Positions 26,060-33,968 of a DNA stretch of 64,000 nt are shown piece after piece. Both the position numbers and the translations under genes were made by a program. The notes under the pieces were generated by a model. That model saw only the letters and a program-made list of their open reading frames with translations. It was not told the DNA's origin and made no database searches. This stretch comes from UBA6623 sp965238125. Lineage in GTDB: Bacteria; Acidobacteriota; Terriglobia; Bryobacterales; UBA6623. The stretch covers positions 558,001-622,000 of the forward strand of contig OZ250179.1 of assembly GCA_965238125.1 (NCBI GenBank). The letters run 5' to 3'. The first letter of the stretch is position 1. Every line of letters begins with the position of its first letter.

Positions 26060-27241
26060 TCACTGAACGCGCCCTTCCTGTCCCATGATGCTATCAGCTA
26101 CGATGTTCAGCCCGGCCCGCAACCGGTCTAGCTCGACATGGGTGTAGTGGCGAGTCATGCCAACATCGGCGTGACGCAGGATGCGTTGGCGCTCGCCTTC
26201 CGACATGCCGGCTTGGTCGGTGAGTGAAGCGAGTGTATGCCTGAACCAGTGCCATGACACCTCGGACGGCAAGTCCAGCTTGCGAAGCGCCGGCTTGAGG
26301 TATTTCCGCGACGCCTGCCCCGGGCGAAACGGCTTGCCCGACTTGACTGTGAAAACCGGGTCCGTCGGGCAGGTCCATGCGCTCCGGTTCTTCCACATGG
26401 CAAGCTCTTCGGCCAGAGCATCGGGAACGGGGATGACTCCACGCGAGCTACGCGTCTTCAGCTCGGCCCGCTGTCCTTCGCGCCAAGATTCGACGACGCG
26501 AAGCGAACGTGCGTAGACCACTTGACCATCGACGATCACGTCGTGCGGCTCCAGGTTCAGATACTGCCACGCCAGCCCGAGGGCCTCACCGGCTCGAAGG
26601 CCGGTACAGGCAAGCGTGAGACAGAATTGTCGATAGGGCACGGGCAGCTCGTCCACAAGCATGCGCACTTGCAGTGCCGTTAGCGCGCCTCGCTCTTTCG
26701 GCGTCCCGGCGGGCAGCTTGACGTAGCTGACCGGGTTGTCGCCGGTGATGAACTCCATGGCCTTGGCGTGCCGCAGGACCGCCCCGACCGTGTTCCGAAA
26801 ATGCTTGACGGTCTGGACCGCGTAGCCCGCTCCGAGCTTTGCGCTGAGCCAGCCCTGGACGTCGGTGACCTTGATGTCGCGAAGCCGCAGATCGGCGAGC
26901 GGCGAATCAAGAACGTGCTTCAAGGTCGTGTTGTAGTGCGCCGACCGCTGATGAAAAACGACATCGGGCTCGAATCGCGCCTTGACGAACTCTCGGAGCG
27001 TCATCAGCGATTGCGGGCGTTGCGAGATATCGTCGAGCTTCGAGAGGACGACCTCGTAGAAGAGCCGCTCGGCCTGTCGCTTGGTCATCGCCCCCGGACC
27101 CTTCGCGGGTGCGATGGACTTGGCGACCTTGACTCGCTTCAGCGATCCATCGACCAGCCGAACATCCTCCCGCCATTGACCGATCCAACTCTGTCCTTCT
27201 TTCCGCAGATAGCCTTTCCGCTGCCCACGCCTGCGTGCCAT
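26060..27241 (-). CDS. tyrosine recombinase (element integrase)
   Basis: 393-aa phage-type integrase. An N-terminal Arg/Lys-rich arm-binding part (QSWIGQWREDVRLVDGSLKR) is followed by a SAM-like core-binding domain (about 80-165) and the catalytic domain with R216 (CTGLRAGEALGL), H331 and R334 (WHWFRHTLASL), H357 (RHADVG) and nucleophile Y366 (TRHYTHV). Start chosen at the ATG preceded by GGAGGTGA; another ATG 69 nt upstream overlaps the helicase stop (ATGA) and may also be used. It lies 70 bp from the left attachment fragment and is the last gene of the element operon. Presumably it catalyses insertion into tRNA-Gly. Confidence 0.93.
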   Translation of the reverse strand: MARRRGQRKGYLRKEGQSWIGQWREDVRLVDGSLKRVKVAKSIAPAKGPGAMTKRQAERLFYEVVLSKLDDISQRPQSLMTLREFVKARFEPDVVFHQRSAHYNTTLKHVLDSPLADLRLRDIKVTDVQGWLSAKLGAGYAVQTVKHFRNTVGAVLRHAKAMEFITGDNPVSYVKLPAGTPKERGALTALQVRMLVDELPVPYRQFCLTLACTGLRAGEALGLAWQYLNLEPHDVIVDGQVVYARSLRVVESWREGQRAELKTRSSRGVIPVPDALAEELAMWKNRSAWTCPTDPVFTVKSGKPFRPGQASRKYLKPALRKLDLPSEVSWHWFRHTLASLTDQAGMSEGERQRILRHADVGMTRHYTHVELDRLRAGLNIVADSIMGQEGRVQ

Positions 27242-28525
27242 GTCGTCACCTCCGCGCTTGAACGCGGAGACGACCATAGCACGTTTCGGCGATGGGGTCG
27301 GCGTGGTCATTGCTGGGATGGGCCCTCCGTCAGCTTTCGCGGTTGATTCAGGGCCGCTCTGAATGATCTCTGAATAATCCGGATTGCGTCCTTTCCTTCG
27401 TCCAGCGAGGAATGTTTGGCTTGCCCGTTCGACCGTTGCGCGAAATAGTTCGCGAGGAGCGTCCCGAGTGTTCCCTTCGTCGCATCGTCCGGAACGGGCA
27501 GATTCAGCCTCTGCGCGAGCCTCAATTGCTCGGGCGACGGCGGGTCCTTGCGCCAGCGCGCCGAGGACAAGACCGCGCCGGCGTTGTCCTTCGGGACCAG
27601 GCTGTCCGCATAGCGGAACGCGTGCGCGAGGTTCGGAAATTCCTGAATCGGCCGGGGCTTTTCGTGTCCCTGTTGGGCGTGAACTTCGTGGCGGCCGAGC
27701 GCGTTTGCGACGATCGCAAGCGACTTCTTCCCCGGCAACATCAACCGGTAGACGCCGTCGAGCATCGGAATCCACGACAGTCTCGTCAGCTCGCGTACGC
27801 GTTGCGGCAGCTCGGGAGCCTTGAATAGATCGACGCGCTCGATGCGAGCTTCGAGTCGCTCGATGTCGGCGTGGCGGACCGCATCGACTCCGGCGCTCTC
27901 AACGCGCTCCAGCGTCTCGGCGACCTTGCGGTCTTTCAAGTTCAATTTTGGGTTGAGCCCGAACAATTCCGGCAGAGTGACGGCACTGTGACGCTTGGTG
28001 GCATCCGCAAAATCAAGTAGCATCAGATCTTGCTTGCCCGGCGCGGTGCGGGTTCCTCTTCCGAGCGCCTGCTGATAGAACAACGCTGATCGGGTCGGCC
28101 GCGCCATCAAGACGGCGTTGGTTTCGGGATCGTCGAATCCCTCGGTGAGCAGCGCGCAATTGCACAGCACGTCAACCTTGCCCGAGCGGTACGCCTCGAT
28201 GACTCGGCGTCGCTCGGGCTTCGGCATCCGGCCGCTGACGGCCGCGGCTTTCACTCCGTCGGCTTGGAACGCTTCGGCGAGGTCTTCGGCGTGCTGCACA
28301 TCCACCGTGAACACAAGCGCCTTGCGACCGGCGGCCAACTTGCCGTAGGTCTCGACGATCAGCTCGTTGCGTCCTGGCGTGTTTACCGCGCGCGACAGCT
28401 CGCCTTTGACGAAGTCGCCGGCTCGCGAGTGAACGGCGGAAATGTCGGAGCCAGTCTCAACGCGATAAGCCGCGATGTCCACCAACCAGCTCGCGCCGAT
28501 CATTTCGCGCAAGTTGCGGTGGAAA

Positions 28526-29007
28526 GCCCGATCATGCTTATAGGGCGGATTCTCGAAGCGTTGGGCGAACGGGTGTGGGTACTTCCGGGGAACCACGAGT
28601 CTTCCGAACACATCACGCGCTTTTGCGGACAATTCGGCTTCCGGGACTTCCATGAGAAGGTTTTCGAGGTCGGCGGCTATCACTTTGCCGGACTGGGGTA
28701 TTCGAACCCGACGCCCTTCAACACCCCAGGCGAATACACCGAACAGGAACTCAGCGATAAGCTCGAGAGCTTCGCCGAGCTATCCCCGCTGGTGTTGGTT
28801 TGCCACGCCCCGCCCCACGAGACGAAACTCGACCAACTCGGAAACGGCGGGCACGCGGGCAGCCGGGCCGTGCGCGACTTCATCGACCGCCGTCAACCCG
28901 AGCATTTCTTTTGCGGACACATTCACGAAGCGGCGGGTGTGACCGTCGAGCTGGGCGCGACCCGGGCGTCGAATGTCGGCAAGCAAGGCTATTTGCTCGA
29001 GATTTGA
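28526..29007 (+). pseudogene. metallophosphoesterase C-terminal fragment, captured
   Basis: About 155 residues of a calcineurin-like phosphoesterase without its N-terminal metal motifs. Visible: VWVLPGNHESSEHI (the GNH motif), YHFAGLGYSNPTPFNTPGEY, LVLVCHAPPHETKLDQL and HFFCGHIHEAAGV (GHxH motif). It begins inside the reading frame exactly where helicase sequence stops, so the first half was never carried along. A CGCCCCGA/TCGGGGCG hairpin at 29098-29117 follows the stop. Together with the adjoining IS1380 copy it forms one inserted unit (28526-30791) flanked by GGAAA on both sides. Confidence 0.85.
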
Positions 29008-29123
29008 GCCCCGCACTCGCCGGCAGCTCTTAAAATTAGGTTCGGAATCTCCTCGCTGCCCAGCTCCCCGACGTGGCGTGAGGCTCCAGCCTTGCCGCGC
29101 CCCGAGTCATCGGGGCGTGTCTT

Positions 29124-30791
29124 AGCCAGGATTTCCATTTTGGCCCTGGCACGGTCACAGGATACACCCCCGCTGCGCCGAATACCACGTCTTTTCGCGC
29201 TGAACCCTGCACATCACCTCCGCCGGTAGGCGCCAGGGCTCGTCCGTCCGCTCACAGACGTTGATTGAGCGGACTGAACGGCGCTCCGGCCGACACTGCT
29301 CCCTGCGAAACCTTTTTGGAGCCAAAAACTGTTGATCCTCGCCCGGGCAACGCTACCCACCCGGCACAGGCAGCGCCCAGATCCTATGCAGCATGTCACC
29401 GAACAGCCGCCGGTTCAGATGCCCCTCCGCCAGCAGCAACCAGTAGTAGCGAGCATGCTTGACCAGCCGACCGCCGGTCTTCATCAACCTGTGTTGCAAA
29501 CTCGTTAGCGACCAGCTTTTGATTCGCTGCGGCAGCCCTAGCCGCCGCCACAGGTTGCCCAGGTTGTAGGCCGGCACGCTGAGTTGCAGCCGTACCTCGT
29601 TGGCTCGGAAGCGGTGACACGACAAGCGGGTCCAGTGCGTGGCCTGTTTGCCTTCTTTGATCCACTGCTCCGCCGTGCCGCGCTTGTTGTAGAACCGCAC
29701 GACCGAGCGGCTCGGCAAGCTCATGCTCGTCACGACAAATCCGACGCGCGGGAATAGTTCGCCCTGGTGATGCTCGACCTTGGCGACAACTCGCCTTGCC
29801 TTCGACCAGCTCTCGGCCTGATAGCGAAAACTCTTGTAGCGCACTAGGGGCTTGGCGTTCGGCCTGCCCGGTGGCCGAAACAGGATGTCCTCGATCTCCA
29901 GCTCCAGGCTCTTGTTCGCCGGGATGCGAATCACGTAGTCCACGCCGCGCTCCTCCATCGCCTCGTAGATCTCGGGCTTGGCGAAGGCGGCGTCGGCGCG
30001 GAACGTCACCTGTTTGCCCTCCGCCTGTTGTCGTTCGATCTCCGGCAGTAGCAGCTCGTCCCAGTCCTCGGCGCTGTGCACGTTGCCGGGACGCAGCTTC
30101 GCGCCTAGGCAGTCGCCGTGCTGGTTGAACAGCAACAGCGGGTGATAGCAGAGGGACTCAAAATGGCCGTTGTAGGCACTGCCTTCCTGTTGGCCGTGGA
30201 CGGGGCTCTCCGTGGAGTCCATGTCGAGCACCACGCGGTCTGAACCGTCGGGAGCTTCGGCTTGCGCGACCAGCTCCCGGTTCACTGCCATCAGCCCCAG
30301 CAAGTTCTCTTCGCTCGCCAGCATCTCCGTCTCGAAGCCATGCAGCGTCGAGGTCAAGGCTGCTCCGCGATCCCAGTTCCTCTTCGAGCCGATCAAGCGA
30401 AAGGTCGGATCGGCGGATACTCGAACGGCGTCATTGAGGTCCTCGTAGCCAGCGAGTCGGCTGTAGACCGACTGCCGCAGCAGATCGGCCAGCGGGAACT
30501 TCTTGTTCAAGCCTTGTCGCGAGTCGCTGAGATGCTCGTCGATCAGCTTCCCGAGTCCGAGTCGTTCATCCAGTTCGCGAACGAGAATCAGACCGCCATC
30601 CGAGGTGACTCGCGATCCTTGGAAATCGACTTTGAGAAATCCATTGAACGTGAGCTGAAACGGCTTGTTTTCTTTTTCACCCATCGGGTGTTGACCTCCA
30701 TGGCGTCCTTATCGGGCTCTAGCCCCTATCAATAAAGACGCTGAAGGTCGCCGGATGGTCTGAAGCTCATACATCAAATTGAAAATGCGGG
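29124..30791. mobile_element. IS1380-family insertion sequence, copy 2 (inverted, diverged)
   Basis: About 1,668 bp in minus orientation. The 3' end AGCCAGGATTTCCA (29124) is the same as in the other copies. The 5' end near 30791 is strongly diverged (CCCGCATTTTCAATTTG against CCCGGATTTCCACTTTA). The outer boundary of the whole inserted unit is not at 29124 but at 28526, in front of a metallophosphoesterase fragment, where AGCCCGATC resembles the normal end AGCCCGGAT. Confidence 0.85.
29353..30684 (-). CDS. IS1380-family transposase (copy 2)
   Basis: 443 aa, intact, with the same signature regions as the other copies (VVLDMDSTESPVHG, FRADAAFAKPEIYE, YNKRGTAEQWIKEGK). It differs from copies 1 and 3 at a scattering of residues, for example in the segment ESLCYHPLLLFNQHGDCLGA, so it belongs to a separate, older lineage of the same element. 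It interrupts the element's helicase. Confidence 0.94.
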   Translation of the reverse strand: MGEKENKPFQLTFNGFLKVDFQGSRVTSDGGLILVRELDERLGLGKLIDEHLSDSRQGLNKKFPLADLLRQSVYSRLAGYEDLNDAVRVSADPTFRLIGSKRNWDRGAALTSTLHGFETEMLASEENLLGLMAVNRELVAQAEAPDGSDRVVLDMDSTESPVHGQQEGSAYNGHFESLCYHPLLLFNQHGDCLGAKLRPGNVHSAEDWDELLLPEIERQQAEGKQVTFRADAAFAKPEIYEAMEERGVDYVIRIPANKSLELEIEDILFRPPGRPNAKPLVRYKSFRYQAESWSKARRVVAKVEHHQGELFPRVGFVVTSMSLPSRSVVRFYNKRGTAEQWIKEGKQATHWTRLSCHRFRANEVRLQLSVPAYNLGNLWRRLGLPQRIKSWSLTSLQHRLMKTGGRLVKHARYYWLLLAEGHLNRRLFGDMLHRIWALPVPGG

Positions 30792-31310
30792 GGAAAGTGA
30801 TCTTGTCGAAAACCGCCGCCAACCCGACCCCGTCGCCGCGTTTTGCCGTCGCGGTAAACCCGATCAACAGCCGATCGCCCCTCGCGCCGTTCCCGAAGCC
30901 GAAGTGCTCGAAGATCTTGCGATAGGTCGGCGCGACGCCGTGGTGCGCTTCATCGACGATCAGGAGCCTGAAATCCGCCGGGTCGTGGCGGTCGAGGCGA
31001 TGCGTTAGGCTCTGCACCGAAGCGACGACAATGCCGTCGTCGGGACCGGCTGTCTGCCCTGCCATCTCGACGCCGATCGACGTGTCAGGGTTCGCCGCAT
31101 GGAGCTTCTCCCGCGCCTGCTCGATGAGTTCTTCACGATGCGCAAGAACCAAGGTCCGGTCGCTCTCGGTGAAGCCGAGCGCATTCGGCAAATGCGCGAA
31201 GATGTGCGTCTTTCCTCCGCCCGTCGGCAGCTGCGCGAGTTGCCGGCTGACGCCTTCGCGGAAGCCGGAGCAGATGGCTTGGAGGCATTGCTGCTGGTAA
31301 TCCCGTAACA

Positions 31311-31640
31311 TCAGAATGGTAAGTCCTCGGCTTCGCGGTTTGTCTTTACGGCTGATTCAAGCTCTAATTCCTCGGCAATATAGTCAGCAAGTAGCCGGAG
31401 TGTTTCGGCCACTTGCCCAGGCGGCGGCTTTTCATGGAAATTCGAGATGGTCACCTGAATTTCCGTTTCACGCGATTTGGCCTTACAGGGATCGTCGGAG
31501 AATGTTGGATACGTCATCAGCGCGCTGAAGACACAAGCTTCACGGACTCTGCGATATTCCCAAGTCCTTTCAGTTGAAGCATCGTCAGCTCTCACGAGAA
31601 TCGGTTTCTGCCGGCCTTGTGTTTCTACTGTCTGCCTCAT
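31311..31640 (-). CDS. 109-aa element protein of unknown function
   Basis: No family recognised. Soluble, no signal peptide; mixed alpha/beta with a TEIQVTISNFHEKPPPG strand region and an acidic C-terminal helix (LRLLADYIAEELELESAV). It is wedged in the replication operon: its ATG overlaps the stop of the 28-aa frame (ATGA) and its stop overlaps the helicase start (TGATG). Tight coupling suggests a stoichiometric partner of the primase-helicase or helicase. Confidence 0.7.
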   Translation of the reverse strand: MRQTVETQGRQKPILVRADDASTERTWEYRRVREACVFSALMTYPTFSDDPCKAKSRETEIQVTISNFHEKPPPGQVAETLRLLADYIAEELELESAVKTNREAEDLPF

Positions 31641-31723
31641 TGGTTGACCCTCCTCAAAGTGTTCGGCTTGGACGCTTCCAACAAATCCTCGATTAGTCCA
31701 ATCGTTCGAGTTCTTAGTTCCAC
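31637..31723 (-). CDS. 28-aa peptide frame coupled within the replication operon
   Basis: Starts at GTG overlapping the primase-helicase stop (TAGTG) and stops overlapping the next ATG (ATGA). Sequence begins VELRTRTIGLIEDLLEA and is a likely amphipathic helix. GAGGAGGA lies just upstream. It may be a real small protein or only a translational relay that keeps ribosomes moving to the 109-aa gene. Confidence 0.45.
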   Translation of the reverse strand: MELRTRTIGLIEDLLEASKPNTLRRVNQ

Positions 31724-33486
31724 TAGTCCTCCTCCCCGAGGTTCTCGAATCTCGTGCACTCCTTCCGGAATCGGAGCTTGATCTTGCCGGTGGGGCCGTT
31801 TCGCTGCTTGGCTACGATCAGCTCGGCCGATCCTTTCGCCGCCTCGCGATCGGGCTTGTAATACTCCTCCCGGAACAGAAAGCACACCAGGTCCGCGTCC
31901 TGCTCGATTCCACCGGAGTCGCGCAAATCACTGAGTTGCGGGCGTTGGTTGGCGCGTGTCTCGGGGGCGCGGCTGAGCTGAGAGAGCACGATGAACGGGA
32001 CCCCGAACTTGCCGGCCATACGCTTCAATTCCCGCGATAGCTCGCTGACTTGCTGATTGCGATTTTCGCGGCGGCTGCTCGGAATCAACTGAAGGTAATC
32101 GACGACCGCCAACCCGAGACCGCGCTCGGCCTGCAACCGCTGTAGTCGTGCTTCGATCCCCTGAAGCGGCAGCGGCGTGTCGTCTATGTAAATCGGCAGG
32201 GCGGACAACTCGGTCAACGCGGCGTTCACACGCCCGCGCTCATCGTGTCCGAGGCGGCCCTCGCGAAACCGCAAAAGGTCAACGCGGGCCCGGCTGCAAA
32301 GCAGACGCGAAAGCACCGATTGCCGACTCATCTCGTACGAAAAGATCGCAACCGTCTTGCCCTGCGCGGCGACGTGCTGGGCGATGTTGTGGGCGGCGGC
32401 CGTCTTGCCCATACTGGGACGCCCGGCAAGTATTACGAGATCCCCGGCGTGAAATCCGAACGTCAACCGGTCGAGCTCTATGAAACCGGTGGAGAGTCCT
32501 CGCGGCGGGCACATCACGGCCTGGAACCCGCCCTCGACGGTCTCGATGATTTCGGGTGCCGTGAGCAGGCCCCGGTCGTTGAGCTCCCGGAGTCTGACTT
32601 GGCGGCGAGCGTTCGCAACCAGCTCCCGCAAATCATCCAGGCCGTGGCCGGCTTCGAAAAACTCGCTGACATCCTTGTGGCCGACGGGCAGCTCGACCAA
32701 GAGCACTTCGGAAGCATGTCCGGTGAGCGCCTTGACGATGCGCCCGCCGCGCTCGCGGCCGGGTTTGTCGGCATCGGGGATCACGACCACACCCTTGTCG
32801 GTCAACGCGGCCGTGTACTCGGGCAGCCACGGCTGAGTTGCACCGCCGCTGTTGGTGGTGGCAACGACTCCGGCGGCTTCAAGTGTCTCAACGTCTCGCT
32901 CGCCCTCGACAACGAAAACAACCTCGGCCGCGAGAACCCTCGGCAGCCGATACAGAACCCGTCGCACATCGCCCAAGCTCCAGGCCCAGCCGTCCTTTCC
33001 GTCCGGGCGGCGCTGGCGAAAGCTCTTCGGCTCCAGGCGCTGGACTTGGTAGAGCAGCTCGCCCTGCTCGTCGGTGTAGTCGTACGCGGCGCCGACGCGG
33101 GACGGTTCCGCTTTGATGGTGGGCGCGGGGTGGCTGTTCGTCTTGGATTTGGTCTTGGCCGCGTCGTTCGTCGGGGTTGCCGTGAAGGGAAGCGGCGACA
33201 TACCGGCGAACTCGGCGGTGCGCTTGAGCGCTTCGGCGAAGCCTATGTTCTCGATTCGCTGAACGAAGTCAATCGCGCTCCCTGTAGCCCCGCAGCCGTG
33301 GCAGTAGAACACACCCTTGCTCGGCGTAATCGATAGCGACGGGGTTCGGTCCTCGTGAAACGGACACTTCGCCATGAGCTGATCGGCGTTGGTGCGCTTC
33401 GCGGCGACTTGGTACTTCGCCAGCAGGCGCTCGATATCAACGCTCCGCTTGACGGCTTCGATGTCGATGTGGCCGTTGGCTGTCAC
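31723..33486 (-). CDS. primase-helicase fusion (CHC2 zinc finger, TOPRIM, DnaB)
   Basis: 587-aa fusion of primase and replicative helicase, an arrangement like phage T7 gp4. Zinc finger with C41/H44/C62/C65 (CPFHEDRTPSLSI, FYCHGCGATGS). TOPRIM domain near 190-260 with VVFVVEGERDVETLEAAG and VVVIPDADKPG. A RecA-type helicase domain from about 330: LAGRPSMGKTAAAHN (Walker A), SYEMSRQSVLSRLL, GLAVVDYLQLIPSSRREN (Walker B), VLSQLSRAPETR and DLRDSGGIEQDADLVCFL. It lacks the long RNA-polymerase-core part of DnaG. It would unwind the element's DNA and prime or recruit priming. Start overlaps the preceding stop (ATGA); all downstream genes are coupled. Confidence 0.92.
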   Translation of the reverse strand: MTANGHIDIEAVKRSVDIERLLAKYQVAAKRTNADQLMAKCPFHEDRTPSLSITPSKGVFYCHGCGATGSAIDFVQRIENIGFAEALKRTAEFAGMSPLPFTATPTNDAAKTKSKTNSHPAPTIKAEPSRVGAAYDYTDEQGELLYQVQRLEPKSFRQRRPDGKDGWAWSLGDVRRVLYRLPRVLAAEVVFVVEGERDVETLEAAGVVATTNSGGATQPWLPEYTAALTDKGVVVIPDADKPGRERGGRIVKALTGHASEVLLVELPVGHKDVSEFFEAGHGLDDLRELVANARRQVRLRELNDRGLLTAPEIIETVEGGFQAVMCPPRGLSTGFIELDRLTFGFHAGDLVILAGRPSMGKTAAAHNIAQHVAAQGKTVAIFSYEMSRQSVLSRLLCSRARVDLLRFREGRLGHDERGRVNAALTELSALPIYIDDTPLPLQGIEARLQRLQAERGLGLAVVDYLQLIPSSRRENRNQQVSELSRELKRMAGKFGVPFIVLSQLSRAPETRANQRPQLSDLRDSGGIEQDADLVCFLFREEYYKPDREAAKGSAELIVAKQRNGPTGKIKLRFRKECTRFENLGEED

Positions 33487-33968
33487 GCGGTGCCCCCCAT
33501 CACCTGACGCTCGGCCTCGGCGATCTCCTCGGGCGTGAAGGGGCGGGTGTCCTCATCCTCCGACTTGGTGTTCCCGTCGGCGTCTTCCCACGGCGGCCGC
33601 CAATCGGGTTCTTCCTCGGCCGCCTCGCGCAGCTTCGGCTTGTCGAGCCAGCGCCTTCCCTTCGAGCCGTTCAACCACGACGACAATCTCGGGATGAACT
33701 TCCCGTCCTCGGCCGCCCACTCCTCCGAATCTCGCCAACGCTCCAATCCGGCGAAGACCTCGGGAATCTCCTCGGCTGGCAGACCGCCGGAGTCGATCAG
33801 GGACATCCAGGTTTGGAGGGCAAAGTCGAGATCGACGTGGCCGGTATACTCTTCGGCGAGACGGTGGAAATCCGCTTCGAAGTAGCCTTGATCGTCGTCC
33901 GACGAAGGTGGGTCAGGTCTGCCCAATCTGCGGTCAGAATCCGTGGAAGGGGTAGGGGATGGTTCTTT
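33483..33968 (-). CDS. element protein, N-terminus removed by IS1380
   Basis: About 160 residues remain. The present open frame begins inside the IS1380 end (MVSRTETKVEIRA is IS-derived) and so is a chimera. The native part has FHRLAEEYTGHVDLDFALQTW, GGLPAEEIPEVFAGLERW, KFIPRLSSWLNGSKGRRWLD and an acidic tail. The W-L-N-G-x4-W-L-D pattern resembles phage helicase loaders or replisome organisers, but I do not recognise a named family. It overlaps the primase-helicase start by 4 nt, which fits a loader role. The missing 5' part is not found on the other side of the IS. Confidence 0.65.
   Translation of the reverse strand, partial: KEPSPTPSTDSDRRLGRPDPPSSDDDQGYFEADFHRLAEEYTGHVDLDFALQTWMSLIDSGGLPAEEIPEVFAGLERWRDSEEWAAEDGKFIPRLSSWLNGSKGRRWLDKPKLREAAEEEPDWRPPWEDADGNTKSEDEDTRPFTPEEIAEAERQVMGGTA

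Larger units (their letters stand above)
27307..31311 (-). pseudogene. DEAD/DEAH helicase split by an IS1380-borne insertion
   Basis: Superfamily 2 helicase. The N-terminal part (31311 to about 30792) has PTGGGKTHIFAHLPN (Walker A), LVLAHREELIEQA, VDEAHHGVAPTYR and GFTATAKRGDG. The C-terminal part (28521 to 27307) has ALVFTVDVQHAEDLAEAF, LLTEGFDDPETNAVLMARPT and QALGRGTRTAPGK, then a 200-aa tail of unknown fold. Removing the insert and one copy of the duplicated GGAAA rejoins the frame as FDKITFHRNLREMIGA and gives a 577-aa protein, so this was an intact gene before insertion. Its start overlaps the stop of the 109-aa gene (TGATG) and its stop overlaps a possible integrase start. Role: probably replication of the element. 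Confidence 0.9.

Noticed and set aside
27242..27775. N-terminal extension of the integrase into the helicase gene
   Set aside because: The extension overlaps clear helicase coding in another frame; GGAGGTGA in front of the ATG at 27241 gives a normal integrase length.
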